Shown here piece by piece: positions 1-12,192 of a stretch of DNA of 64,000 nucleotides. The position numbers and the translations under genes are program-made. Source of the stretch: Cryptomeria japonica. Lineage: Eukaryota; Streptophyta; Pinopsida; Cupressales; Cupressaceae. The DNA lies in the NCBI RefSeq assembly GCF_030272615.1, contig NC_081409.1, forward strand, positions 914,543,340 through 914,607,339. The letters are read 5' to 3'. Under the pieces are notes generated by a model that was not told where the DNA came from, ran no database searches, and worked only from the letters and a program-made list of their open reading frames with translations. The first letter of the stretch is position 1. Each line of letters opens with the position of its first letter.

Positions 1-659
1 ATCCCATCTACCCTTCATAAATGTCTCAAATTTCTTCATTATGACAAAATATTAACTATAAATCATAGCATGTACCCAGTACCCACCCACACATGCACTA
101 GTTCAAAACTTCAACAACAAGTAAGTTGGTCTTTTAGTTTTAATTCACTTGTTTTTTGTGAGATAAACTTCTTTTATATATATATTTATAAAATTATAAT
201 AAACCATAATCAATGTACAAATAATTAATGGAACGAACTGAATTTTTATATATATATATATTAAATATAGAGGAAGAAGCGTTACATAAAAAAAATCATA
301 GTATTAAATTTATTTCCATTGTTTAACAAAATATTGAAATAACGTAGCTCATAGACAAAAAGCATTTGAAAAACTTTCATTAATAAAAATGAAATAGAAT
401 TATAGAAAGCATTTTTATATCCATAAGACTCTAAGAGGCAAACTGAAACAAACTGGAATTTGAAAAATTATCATTAATATTTATGCTTTGGAAATTTACA
501 ATTTTTACGTCTGAGACTTGAGTCCGTCAAAAACTTAAAAGCCAAAATGAGTGAGCCACTGAGGCCTGTGAGGTTTCGAGGACATAGGCAAAAAAAAAAC
601 TACTAGGGGGTCAGGGGTCGGGGCTAGGACACAAGTAGTGGATGATTTGCAACTTTGCT
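1..659. other. AT-rich intergenic sequence
   Basis: No coding region or RNA gene is seen. The stretch is AT-rich with short TA runs near 175-190 and 245-262. Confidence 0.5.
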
Positions 660-1221
660 CTAAGAATCTGGCCCTCCTTCCATGTAGAATTCTTCAGACA
701 ACATAAGCTGAGAGAATTCTTCAAGCCACATGTAATTTGGAAATTCGTCCAAGAGCAACAATTTTCGGAGGAATTCCCTGCCAATCCGCACCCATTTCCT
801 ATGATGCGTCAAGTGCTCCGCATTCAAGTTCAGGAGAAACGGTTGCCTGACCACTGACACTATTTGGTCAGGGAGGAGAAGCTTGGATAATTCACTCAAC
901 CAAGGGAACCCCACCCCTACTTCTACAAGGACGACAATAGTAATGTCATCTCCAAGGAAGTCTTCCTTAAAAACCTTCCTCAACAGCATCAGCATATCCA
1001 CCTTGTCTCCTCCAAGGTCGAGAAGAGACGCTAAGAACCGGGATGTAATGTTCGTGTTAACACGGTATCTATTTTCGTTTTGCAGAAAATCTCTGCCCAG
1101 CATCATTGGTGAACGACCCAACCTCCTTGCAGACTAATTGGAGGGTTGGGTCTCTAACAGAGCCCATAAAGGCCCTCTGGTTCTCTGCAGAAATGCTTCT
1201 CAAGTGAATGAGAGTGTCCAT
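660..1221 (-). pseudogene. Small unrecognised gene, apparently frameshifted
   Basis: An ATG at 1221 (reading down) opens a frame that begins MDTLIHLRSISAENQRAF and runs about 50 codons to a stop near 1069. A second minus-strand frame takes over from about 1106 and continues to 660 (about 148 codons from its first ATG). It is rich in leucine and hydrophobic residues and ends near EEFYMEGGPDS. The two frames overlap by some 35 bases, so a single-base indel near 1070-1106 would join them into one protein of roughly 185 residues. No domain was recognised; the Leu-rich helical look is compatible with a small repeat protein but proves nothing. No splice pair explains the frame change well. It could be a decayed gene, a sequencing error in a real gene, or chance. 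Confidence 0.35.
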
Positions 1222-2440
1222 CTTGAGAAATCAGATTAACAAAAAAACAACCTGAGCCTATAAACCTAAACTAGAGGAAGAATTTAAATACCATGAGCTC
1301 CGACGATTTATCTACCAAATGGTAAAGGCTAATTGAAGATGAAAGAAGAAGAGATCGTATATAGATAGTTGAAGCTCTTGATTGTAATAATTACTTCTCT
1401 AACTATATTAATTGCTTTAAATTTTTTTAAATCTTTCGTATCTCTGCAAAATTTTCCCATAAATGCACGAGTGTGCAAAATTGGAAACAGCTATAAACCA
1501 GTACCAAGTTGGTAAGTACCACATTGGAAGTCATGGGGACATAGTGGATTGCAGTAAGTGAATAGATATATATTAAATGACCGAAATTATCGATCGTGAT
1601 TCATGACATTTGATACGTATCTATTGAATCCAATTCCATTCCGGGCACTTTCTGGTGAGCTATGTTCTCTTTAAAAAATTAAGCCGAAATAAAACTTCAG
1701 CCATTAATCTACGATCATCGAACGGTTTAAAATCATTGATGGATTTTAGGTATGTGTCACCCTTCACGTGTCAAAGAGGCGGCGCTTATTGATACATCGT
1801 GCAGAGTCGAGACTCAATGTGATGTATTGATGTCATGTGATGTGCCTTGTCTATTAATGACAATGAATTCATGAAATCGCTAATAAATTATATATTTTTC
1901 CATGAATAACAAAATATTCACCAAAACAAATTAAATAATTTTCAAGTGGTGGATAAAAATCGCCAATACATTTAAATAATTTTTCATTCAGAGTAAAAAA
2001 TTTGCCCATACAATTATATATTTGTTCCTTTTAACAAAAATTATTTGCCTCCTACAATATATATTTTCCCCATAGAACAAGGTATTATCGCCAGAAATTT
2101 ATGGAATTTTCGTACCCTAGAAAGAAATTGCCAATACAAAATATTTTTTTTCCCTATTTTGAAAAAAAGTTTTGCCATCAATATGAAAATTCCCCCCCAA
2201 AAATAATGTCTGATTCGCTAGGATTTTACACAATTGCCCGGGGGGTGGTTTCTTAAAGTATCCTTGCCCTATGGTTCATCATAAATTGCAAAATATTGTC
2301 CTTGAATGTTATAGGGTCGCCAAAGCCTCAACAAATGTTTTAAAAATACTTTGTTGAAATAGAAAATAAATGTGTTATTCTTACAAAAAGTTAAATTAAG
2401 CAATGATTGCCTAGAGGCTTATTTATCAATATTTGAAAGG
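1222..2440. other. Non-coding stretch; possible TATA site for the 660-1221 gene
   Basis: No gene is seen. On the minus strand a TATATA-containing stretch at about 1352-1366 lies some 130 bp before the ATG at 1221 and could be a core promoter. From 1900 to 2240 the sequence is AT-rich with loosely repeated phrases built on gccaatacaa. Confidence 0.35.
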
Positions 2441-5100
2441 AAACTACTTTCTTCCATACAACTCATAATGATGTAGTAGTGGAGCTATGATTAGAATGTC
2501 TCCTTGGATTTATAAATTTGTCATTGATAAAGGTGAGGACCCTTCACATGGTTGTGTGTGGGTCCTTCCTTTTATTAATGGACAACCTTTATGTTTTTGT
2601 TCTATAAATGCTCCTAATAATAAAAAAGAAAGAGTTGCTTTGGGGGAATGGATATCTACATTTCGTCTTAATGTTGATTGGGTGTTAGGAGGGGATTGTA
2701 ATATGGTTGAACATCACAAGGACCATTGTTGGTTTAATTATCTCAAACCCAGCCATGATGAACTTGAGAAATGGATTTATTGTTAGAACTCAAACAAAGT
2801 GGTTAACCCCATTCACAATAAATTTACTAGCCATTTTGATAATTGATTTACACAGTCTAATTGTAGCCTAGGAATGATAGGAAGATGAATAGATTGGGTA
2901 GACTTTATTTGTCTCGTAATATATGATTAGAGAACCCTCCTTATGATACTTGTGTTTATGTTGACTATTCAACTACCTTATCTCATCATTTTCCTATCAC
3001 TTGCTCTATTTCCTTTTCTCAAAGGTTAGCCCCTTCTTCTCAACTCCCCTTTAAACTGATTGCTTCACATATCAAGAATTTAGAGTGTTTTGCTCATTTA
3101 GAAGGAATTTGATATTTTACTCCTAAAACTAATGAGAGTGGGTCATGGATTGTGTGGTGGTGTAATGCTTTGACACAATGTGTTGAGTTCCTTCAGACCT
3201 TTGAAACAAGAATGGCTTGGAAACAAAAATGCAAAGAAAAATCTCTTAAAGGGAAACTAGAACATGCAATGCAACAACTTGATTTTGATCCTACCAATGA
3301 AAAGATTCAAACACCCATTGTTGTTACTCAAACTCTATTGAGAAAATTGGACCATTACAAAGGGAAAGGTGCTAAAATTAGAGCTAGAATACATTGAATC
3401 AAGGAAGTAAATGGAGGATCCAAATTTATCTTTAAGTATTTGAACTATAAATATTAAAAGAGAGAATCTATGCTATACCATATGAACAAGAACTACATGC
3501 AAATCTCGTTAAAATTATTATGATGTTTCGAAGTTTTTATGAAAAATGTTTAAACGAGAGTACAATTGGATGGATGTTCAATAGACCTTGGAAGAATATG
3601 TTAAAGATTTATTCCCAATAGGTTGATCAAGGTTATAGTCAATTTTTAGATAATATTATCTCTCCAAAAGAATTGGGACATGCTCTTTGTCTATATGAAA
3701 TCCAATAAAAGCCTAAGATTTGATGGTCTTCCAGCTAAATTTTATCAAATCATGTGGAAACATGTTCAAGATTATTCATATATTCTTTATTTCGAAACTC
3801 TCCAAAATGGATCCTTAGGGCCAATTGTCAACAAAAAATTAATAAAATCTATTCCTGGGGAAAAAGTAAAAATTCTATTATTGGTTGGCATCCAATTACC
3901 TTGTTAAATACCTCCTATAAAATTATTGCCAATGCTTTGGCTATCAAAATCAAACTTGTAGTGCAAATAATTGTGAGTTAAACAAACTGGATTCTGAAAA
4001 GATGGGAATATTCTTGACAATTTAATGTTGGCATGGGAAACCATTGATGGTGTCAACAATCTAGTCAAAATGCATTATTGGTTAAGTTAGCCTTGTACAA
4101 AGCATACCATAGAACTCACTAGAGTTTCATTCTTAAAAAGATTTAGTGGTTGAGTTTTGGGCTTGAAATTCATAATCATGTTCAAATGTTATTCAAAGAT
4201 GCTATCGCTCAATTAGTTACTAACAAGTCTTTGTCATATTCATTCAATTTATAGTGATCCATTAGACAAGGATGTCCTTTATCTCCCTTCTTATACATCA
4301 TTACAACTAATGTTTTTGGGTATCTTCTCCAAAAATTTAACCAATTGAATCTTACTAAAGGGATTTATATTCCTCAAAATGAGGCAATTATTAACTTCCA
4401 ATTTGTTGATAATAGTATATTGTTCTTGAAAAATTATGAAGAAAAAATGGGTAACACCTTGGATATTCTTAATTTATATTGTTCTATCTCTACTTCTAAA
4501 CTTTCTCATAACAAGACTATTTTTTTTATGACCAGAGATTGTCCTATCCCTCAATGAATTCCTACATAATGGGGCAAATTAAACATGCTAAGATAAATGG
4601 ATATCTTAGCATTCCTTTGGTGTGGGAATCTCTCTTAATACAATGTGGGAATGGTTCTTAAATAAACTCAAAAACAAGTAGTTCAACTAGAGTAACATGT
4701 ATTTATCTTGAGTTGGTAAATTTAAAGTTGCTAACAAAACTTCCATTGCCACCCATGTGTATTATTCGTTATGGTGGATGTCATCCAAGAAAGGCTATGA
4801 AGAGTTAAACAGATTAATTACGAAGAAAAAATAAAATTAAGTGGGATGGCAATTCTAGATTTATTGTCTCCTCTTGGTCTCATTGCATTCAACCAAGATT
4901 CAAAGGTGGTTTGGGACTCATGGACCCAAAAATCAAGGGGTTTGTCTTGATGCAATGTGGATTGTAAAAGTTGTTGATGGAAATGAAGAATGGAAATTCC
5001 TTGTTCACCATCAAACCATGGAAGCTTATGTCAAGAAGAAGTGGCAAGCAGTTAATTGATTTAAGATAAAATACTGATGTCTCTCTTCTTTAAAATCAAA
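2440..5100 (+). mobile_element. Decayed LINE (non-LTR retrotransposon)
   Basis: Scattered plus-strand reading pieces in different frames follow the order of an L1-type ORF2. At 2487-2786 is an endonuclease-like part with a GGDCNMVE core (family form GGDFN) and, near 2975-3000, a SHHFPI segment resembling the family SDH motif. At 3680-4000 is the start of the reverse transcriptase, with NKSLRFDGLPAKFYQ. Around 4345-4557 is the palm, with FVDNSILFLK where FADD is expected, so the catalytic aspartate pair is damaged. Near 4900 comes the late part with RFKGGLGLMDPK, a usual LINE segment. At least eight stops and several frame changes break it. It cannot move. Ends were not identified. Confidence 0.75.
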
Positions 5101-6035
5101 GTGTCCTTTTCTTTACAATCATTTGGAAAGATCCACAACATGTACACCACTTTTTGAAGTGGAATAATTCTTCATTACAACATGGTTTCAATTTTGCTTC
5201 AACTTTAATTTGGTTGTATCTCATTAAAGAAAATCTTATAACCTAGATTAATCATGCTTGAGAACTCCATTGTAACGAGTTTACAAGTATTCAAATCTTA
5301 CTAAAGACTATGTGCCATGTGTGTGTTTAAAGACTTATAACAAACCATTGATCTCTAAAATAATTATAGTCAGTGGTTCATGGACAACATTATTTTAGTG
5401 TTATGTTGTTGGCCCTGTGACTTTATGATTTTAAAACAATCCTTGCTTAAAATTCTCATCTAAATCAAGCTCATCACTTTCTTGAAAGTTTCATTAAGAT
5501 ATTCGAGCGAACTTCCTTCACTTTAAACTCTAAGGGTACTCATAGACACCCAAAATTACCCCTTGACAATTCTATTATCACCAACCTAATTCACATCATT
5601 ACTCTTTAATTTTTTTAATTGATAATAGATTTTCAAGAAAAACTCAAAGAATACAATAACAATCATAGATCAAGAGGAACATCAAGCCAACTGGATCGCA
5701 AGACAATGTCATAAAGCAGATATATATCACAATGGAAAGAGAAAATGAGCATTCTCAAACACTAAAGATTAACCCTACTAACAAAAAGATGCTTAGTTCA
5801 TTGCCATTTTCATGGATATATCGCATATGCTCTACAAAACTATATACCTATATCCACTATCAAGATGTAGCAATTTTGTTGTGAAAATGAAGAAAACCCA
5901 CTATATCAGTGTTATGTAATTATTTTCAAACTGAAGCATATCCATTGCTTAGATATTGCAATCTCTAAACATGATAAAATTCCACACACCAATAAACATT
6001 CATACTACCCAAAAGGTGTAGTAGTTGTGGTGGCA
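5101..6035. other. No recognisable feature
   Basis: AT-rich sequence without an open frame of note, RNA gene or clear repeat. Confidence 0.4.
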
Positions 6036-6072
6036 GTGTGTTGTCATTGATGTCAACCTATGTATGTTGAAT

Positions 6073-6227
6073 GTTCACGGCTGGATGTCATAATATATTT
6101 CATGGTTGAATATCAAATGTGTTGATCTTCATGGTTGGATGTCAAAATGTAGTTCATGATTGGATGTCAGAATGTAGTTCATGATTGGATGTCAAAATGT
6201 AGTTCATGATTGGATGTCAAAATGAGT
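6073..6227 (+). repeat. 25-bp tandem repeat
   Basis: The unit ttcatgattggatgtcaaaa + tgtag occurs as nearly identical neighbours at 6128-6152, 6153-6177, 6178-6202 and 6203-6225, with two more diverged copies between 6073 and 6127. It begins just after a TGTTGTCATTGATG phrase at 6039, which looks like the start of a Copia-type LTR, so the repeat probably belongs to that LTR. Confidence 0.85.
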
Positions 6228-6453
6228 TGATTAAATGTATTTTTCTAAAATTTAAGGTTGTACATTAAATAGGCCTTGTCTAACATGATGAAAGACTAGA
6301 AAGAAAATTTAGGAATTTGTACAATTGGTTTTCTCTTTGAACCTTATCCTCTGAACTTTATGATTACAAGTTTGAAGATATATGATTATTAGCAATGTTG
6401 ATTCTTATAATTCCAATTGAGATTGGAACATACTATTAGACTTGTATGGATAT

Positions 6454-7905
6454 TGTTGTCATTGATGTGAAACTAGTTATCTGGTTTGTACCAGACAGAA
6501 TATGCAGTTTTGTGCTATCCGGATTGGTCTGAATATTGTATGCAGTCGATATGTGTAGTTCTTTTGTTATTGGCAGATGTTATGATGTAGTAAGATGGAG
6601 GTGATCTATAATGAAGTGATTTCTGAAGTAATTTTTGGAAGATCTTTGCTCCATAATTTTGAGTTCTCATTGGTCTCGGTATCAGTTATGTGTTATGTGT
6701 TCTGGAATTAGTTGTTTTGGTCATGTCATTGGTATCTCTTCAAGTTTTGTGTTGTGGTATTCTTGGTATGCATGGAGTCTATATCTTTGGAGTTTGGAGA
6801 TGCTATGATTAATTTTTGTGATAATGGGTCAGTATCTTTGGGTCCGGATGACCTTGTCTCATTTCGGACAACAAAGGTAGATAGCAGAGAAGCAGAGTGT
6901 GAAGTGGGAGTTGCAGACAAAAAAGGCAGAATCAGAGTGCAGATAGTGTTGCAGTGGTGCAGTAGTCCTATTGACAATTGACACTCATCTGGTGGATATT
7001 GATGCATGAATAATGGTCTAGGGTTATCATTGATGGAAAATCCCCTTGGAAATCCTATCTGGTAATCATGGATTTCGATATCCGGAAGTTATTGTGATTT
7101 GGTGACAGACTACCGATATTTCAGGATAAGCAGTGTAGTTTTGGTCTGAAATCTTTTCGGTGATTGCGGTGGTGAGATTTGTGCATGGGGTGATAGGGCT
7201 AACTTGTGGAGGTCATTTTGACATCATTTGATGGATCTGCATACATTTTGATGATCTGGTTCAAGTTGACTCATGATTACATGTTACACTACAGGCCAAC
7301 TTGACAATTGTTTATTTTGTGATTGTGGATATATAAGACCAGTGTAGAAGATCTTTTTGGTGAATGATGTGATGTGATATGAGCAAGTACTGATCGAGAA
7401 ATCCTTTTGGCACAGTTTTGTGTGCGCATTCTTGATCTGATAGCTGACTGAAACAAAAAAACATAGTAGAGTAGCAGAGGTGGTATAGTTAGACTTTATG
7501 CACTTAATCGGAACTCATCCAAGCATTGTTTGATGCTATTTTGGAGTTAAATAATTGTAATTCATCATTGTAAATGATTTGTAAGATAGTGAGCCTCCCG
7601 ACTTATTGTATCTTGAGTTGTAAGCTCTAAGCAATGTGCTTGAATACAAAGTGCATTCCCCTTTTGTAATATTATTTTGCTACTGGCCATAGTAGAATAA
7701 TATTGTGGGTTCAAATCCCACTATGTTTTTTCCCATTTGGGTTTCCACGTAAAAATCCTAGTGTTATGATTTTGTGGTTGATTATCTTGTGTTTCTACAC
7801 TTTACTTTCTTGCATATGCTTCCAGTTGTTTCAGAATAAGTCAGAAAATTTATTTGTCGGTAGATCACTAATTCACCCCCCTCTCAGTGATCCTTGATTC
7901 TAACA
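6454..7905 (+). mobile_element. Probable Copia-type LTR (solo)
   Basis: The segment starts TGTTGTCATTGATG and ends in TTGATTCTAACA, the terminal style of Copia LTRs in this window. Near the 3' end it has the phrase ttttttcccatttgggtttc followed by cacgtaaaaatcc, then attcacccccctctcagtg, both shared with the other Copia LTRs here. No matching 5-bp target duplication was found, so the boundaries are provisional. Short open frames inside (6712-6981, 7703-7897) are taken as chance. Confidence 0.6.
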
Positions 7906-8420
7906 AGTCCTTCATCGGACTTGTTGCAAGACAATTGTACTTAGATCTTTAACCGATTTGTTGTAGGGTTTGTGAATTGTGATCTGAGCTTAATCTTAGA
8001 ACCTATCTCATGCATTTGGAAATGCAATCCTTTTCAGTTCAACCTTTTCTGTTGCAGTTAGCATTCCGGTAGTGAGCCATCTTTTGTATCTTTGCAGTGA
8101 GCAGTTTGATAGTGAGTCATTTTTGTAATCTGGCAGTGAGCCACCCCTTTTTGTAAACACCATATAGCTAGTTATATTCTCCTGAGCTCTTAAAACTCTC
8201 TGTGGTTTTTCCCATTTGGGTTTTCCATGTATAAAATCCAGTGTTTCTCTTGTGGTTGTGTTCTTCGTGTTTATTCTACATTTGTTGTTTTATTTTTGTT
8301 AAGTATGTTTGATGAAGTTTGATATTTCAATGGAAGATTAAAGTTTGGTAAAATATTTTATATCTGTGAGAATATTGATTCACCCCCCCTCTTAGTATTT
8401 CGGTCCTTTCAACCTAGTCA
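7906..8420 (+). mobile_element. 3' part of a second Copia-type LTR
   Basis: The same late-LTR phrases recur: gtggtttttcccatttgggt near 8202 and gattcaccccccctcttagt near 8380. Before them, 8060-8150 has three or four loose copies of gtgagccatcttttgtat. Together with the TGTTGTCATTGATG start at 6039 this may be one outer LTR that was split by the insertion at 6454-7905. Confidence 0.5.
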
Positions 8421-9887
8421 ACATATACATTAGTCATCGCCTACACACTATTTGACTACTGCAAGAATAGTGAACAATGAAACTATTATGCTACTAAAAT
8501 TCAAAATGATTATTCTAATACTAAACACCTAAAACAATAACAACTAAACTACATTGATACTAAGAGTAGCTTTACCTCAAGTGAGCCCTCTTGGGTAAGC
8601 ACTCATTATAGATTCACAAGATTACATAGATTACATAGTTGGTTCAGGAATTATTGCATTCTTATTTATCAATATCACATACTTGCTTCAAAACATATCT
8701 TGCTAGAAAAAATACATAATCATTAACCTTTTTAGGTTGGACACAAATTTATTTATAACATTAACCTTATGACTAATTCTATAACCAACTACAACTTGAT
8801 CCCTAGATCTAGGGAGAGATTTATTAACTGAAACAAAAGAACCATAAACTAAAGAAGAATCCCATCAGGTATGTAATTCCTAACAACCACTTGAAACATA
8901 ATCATCCACTTAAATCAACTTCAACAAACTTCTTTAAAACACATGCTTAGGTAGTTTAGATCATAACAAAGGACATCCATGTATGAGTGTTGCCCTTGGA
9001 TAACTTAATCCTCTCAAAACTGGTTTTGATCAAATCAATGCTAACTTTATCTATGGTTGCAGGAGCTAACATGATGTTCGGCTACAGGCATTGTCACTTA
9101 TAACCCAGGAGAAAGTGTTGCATAACAAGTTAGTATATACAACATTACAAACTAAACATATTAAAAGTACTCAAACAAGGTCTAAATGTCATAATAAATC
9201 GTACTAGGATTGAGGTTCAGGATGCATATGCCATAAAACTTAATTAAAGTCTATAGTATAACTTGACAAAAGAAAGACAAATCAGAGACCTATCGAGCAA
9301 GATGGGAAAGGTATCTCATAGGTCCTAAAGAATGTACCACATTTCTCTACAGTTGAAGATATGGCTTCACGGTCTAGAAGTAAGACAAAGGAAGTTGTGA
9401 AGTATGTATGTATCTCTCCTATGGTCATAAAAGTTTAGGGAGAATTTTTAGGGGCTTGTAGAGAATAGCTAGTACTGTTGCTTGAACATGATGAATCAAA
9501 AGATTTCCATGTTCTTCTCTTAATTTCAATATATTTTCTTGCAGTTTAAGGGACTTGATCATACTGTTTTCATATTACCTATTCTCATGTTTCAGATGTT
9601 CAGGTGTACCGCAAGTATAAATCATTTTTTTTATATCTCAAGACTATATTGACTGGTTTTCAAATGACAATAGGATTTTAGTATATGTTTGTTTGCACTA
9701 GCTCAATTGAACGTGAAAGTATGAAAGGATGGTATAGGAATGATGTTCAAATTCATATAAGGCTTATATGTGCTCCGCATAATGATTTGTGGTCTTTCCA
9801 ATACTGTTTATTGTCTGGAATAGTTGGATGAAAGGTTAAGTGTTTTCTAGGCTAACATGGGATATTTGTGTCAATGCTTTAATGGTT
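8421..9887. other. No recognisable gene
   Basis: AT-rich sequence with no sizeable open frame on either strand. Part of it may be the early portion of the Copia LTR whose 3' end lies at 11727, but no start could be placed. Confidence 0.4.
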
Positions 9888-9892
9888 GCACT

Positions 9893-11045
9893 TGTAGACA
9901 CCTAAAAATGTCTCATTAATCACACACTAATTTATCGTCTTATTAATTAAGTAATTCTTTGATTATTTGATTAAACTAATATTTTCTTCTAATCATCGCA
10001 TTCAACATTTCTAATTATTCTATTTCTAATCTTTAATCAATTAATCATTTAACCTCTCTTTCAAATATTAATTAAATATTATTTATTTAATTAATTATGA
10101 TTAATTCCTTAGTTAAATAATCTTTATTATTTAATTAATTCAATTTCTAATGTTTAAATAATTTCATTTAAATTTATTTATTTATTCTTCCAAATTCCCA
10201 AATCCTAATTCCAATTAATTCCATCTAATTTCATTTATCTCAACTTCACATTCTCCCAAATTCTAATTCCAATTTATTTCATCTAATTTCATTTCTTTCA
10301 AATTCACATTTCACCAAATCTAAATTTCAATGAATTTCAGTGAATCTCATGTGCATCTTAGCATTCCAAAATCTAAATTCAAATTTAAATTGAAAATGAA
10401 AACCAAATTCAACTTCAAAATCCTACAGCACGTGTTGAAAATCTCAACTGGTTCATCAAATTAGTTAACTAATCAGTTAACTCAGTTAACTCTTCAATCT
10501 CCTTCAATCACCTTTTTCTGACTAACTAGTTATCTCTCAATCAATTCAGTCATCTCTCAATCAACTGGCTAATCAATCGACTTCACTCTTCAATCAATTG
10601 AGTTCTCTCTTCAATCAATTGAGTTCGCTCTTCAATCAATATGAGTTAATACACCAATCAATTGAGTTCACTCTTCAATCAATCTCAGTTGACTATCAAT
10701 CAACACTTGAGTTCTATTTCTCACCCCTTCTGTGTTGAAAATCTATAAATTCAAACTCATTTCTCATTTTCAAGATAGAATCACAAAATCTAGAATCACA
10801 GTCTTCAAAAATAGTTGCTAGTTTATGTAGGAAATCAATGCAATACCTAAAAGCCAATTCAACAACAACTAAGGAGAAGAGCAATGGTTTGTCAAATCGA
10901 CTGAGGGAGTCTTAATTAGATTCATTTTCTCAATTCAATTGATTTTACATTATTTGATTGTTATTTAGGATTAATTCTAATTAGATTAGAGTTGGTGATT
11001 TGCTCTTATAATCTAATTAATTACGATGATTTTAACCCTAATATA
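9893..11045 (+). mobile_element. Probable Gypsy-type solo LTR
   Basis: It starts TGTAGACACCTAAAAATGTC, a start I associate with plant Gypsy LTRs. A TATA-like ctataaattc lies at about 10741. The suggested end is at aatata, where TACA would be expected. The flanks GCACT (9888-9892) and GCACC (11046-11050) would be a target duplication with one change. The interruption falls inside the LTR region of the Copia element that follows. Confidence 0.5.
10490..10700 (+). repeat. Loose tandem repeat around TCAATTGA
   Basis: Within the solo LTR, the phrase cttcaatcaattgagttc recurs about five times with spacing near 27-30 bp and with variants such as cttcaatcaatatgagtt. The core TCAATTGA is its own reverse complement. 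Confidence 0.6.
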
Positions 11046-11727
11046 GCACCCACATGGAGATGGGTGCCAAACAGTTTTTAGTCCTTCTTATATGTTGCCT
11101 TAGTTTACATTATTTCTCTTCCACTGTGGAAGTGCTTGGGGCCTAACTTCTTGGGGATTGCATATTGCATGCCTACATGTTTCATCTTGGCTAACTTAGA
11201 GAGTGTGTGTTAATTCTTGTGGAGGATATAAATCAAAGATCAAATCATTGTCAATAAGTGTGAGTGTGTTGTGTGGTGAAAAAGCACTTAATTCATACCA
11301 GAGGCAATGAGCTGAAGGTAGCTACATTCAAGTGAGACAACAAGTGTGATGGAAGTAGTGAGTTGAAAGCAACTAATGTTATCAAATAGAATTGTTGAGG
11401 TAGAAGCTTATCAACTATTCATGTTATTTTGAGGTTGTAGCCATAAAATTGTATAGGGAGTTGCAACTTCTTTTGGGTTGTAGCCCATAAAACCTATTGG
11501 TAATCTTGTTTTAATTTGTGAGGTTGGATTTGGACCGTATCATGCTCATCGTGGTTTTTTATTTGATGAGTTTTCTACGTAAACTAGGTGTCTAATTGTG
11601 CAATTGTGATATTTGGTTTTGTTGTTGCTGATCTATTTCAAGTAAGGGTTTAAATTTATGTTGAAGTGTTTGAGCTATATTTGAATACTAATTTACCCCA
11701 CCTCTTAGTATTCCAGTATGTTTAACA
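11046..11727 (+). mobile_element. 3' part of the 5' LTR of a Copia element
   Basis: The segment contains the Copia-LTR phrases gtggttttttatttgatgag and, near its end, accccacctcttagtattcc. It ends in tttaaca at 11727, directly before a primer-binding site. Its 5' part is cut by the Gypsy-type solo LTR at 9893-11045. Confidence 0.6.
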
Positions 11728-11728
11728 A

Positions 11729-11742
11729 TGTTTATCAGAGCC
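11729..11742 (+). promoter_or_regulatory. Copia primer-binding site
   Basis: TTATCAGAGCC matches the usual Copia site TGGTATCAGAGCC, complementary to initiator methionine tRNA. It follows the LTR end by one or two bases, marking 11728 as the start of the internal region. Confidence 0.75.
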
Positions 11743-11922
11743 AAGTTCCTTGAAAGAAGCCTAATAGATTGAGGAAGATCTAGGATGAAACAAGAAGGAT
11801 CTCATTCACATAAGGCACCTCAATTTGATGGAACAAATTATACTTTCTCACAGGTAAGAATGGAATCCTATTCGACATATTTAAGGTTTTGTGTTTGGCA
11901 ATCTGTTGGAAATGGCTATACT

Positions 11923-12192
11923 GCCAAAGGGTTGTAGCTCAATTGGTTGGGCACAATTGGTGAGGATGATGGTAAGAGATATAGATTCCATCCACCAAGG
12001 TTCAAACCCCTAAAGGTGTGTTCAAGCCAGGTTTGACCCTTGGGTGAATTTGATAGACTGGATCCCCTTGCACGTGATTGCTTAGCCGAAGGAGGCTTCT
12101 AGTTTAGATGTATGCTTACTCAAAACATTGCAATATGCTATATAAAGGTTGAGATGCCAAAATATATGTATGGTGACATTTTCCATTAAAAA
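11923..12192 (+). mobile_element. tRNA-derived SINE inserted in gag
   Basis: The 270-bp insert has a polymerase III A box, TAGCTCAATTGG, at 11935-11946 and a B box, GGTTCAAACCC, at 11999-12009. It ends in an A run. It is flanked by AAATGGCTATACT (11910-11922) and AAATGGTTATACT (12193-12205), a 13-bp target duplication with one change. The gag frame is continuous across the duplication when the insert is ignored. The A-to-B distance is longer than in a tRNA gene, so this is a SINE, not a tRNA. Confidence 0.85.

Noticed and set aside
7705-7721. tRNA T-arm or B box (GTGGGTTCAAATCCCAC)
   Set aside because: No D arm, anticodon arm or acceptor stem and no A box at a suitable distance; a chance hairpin in an LTR.
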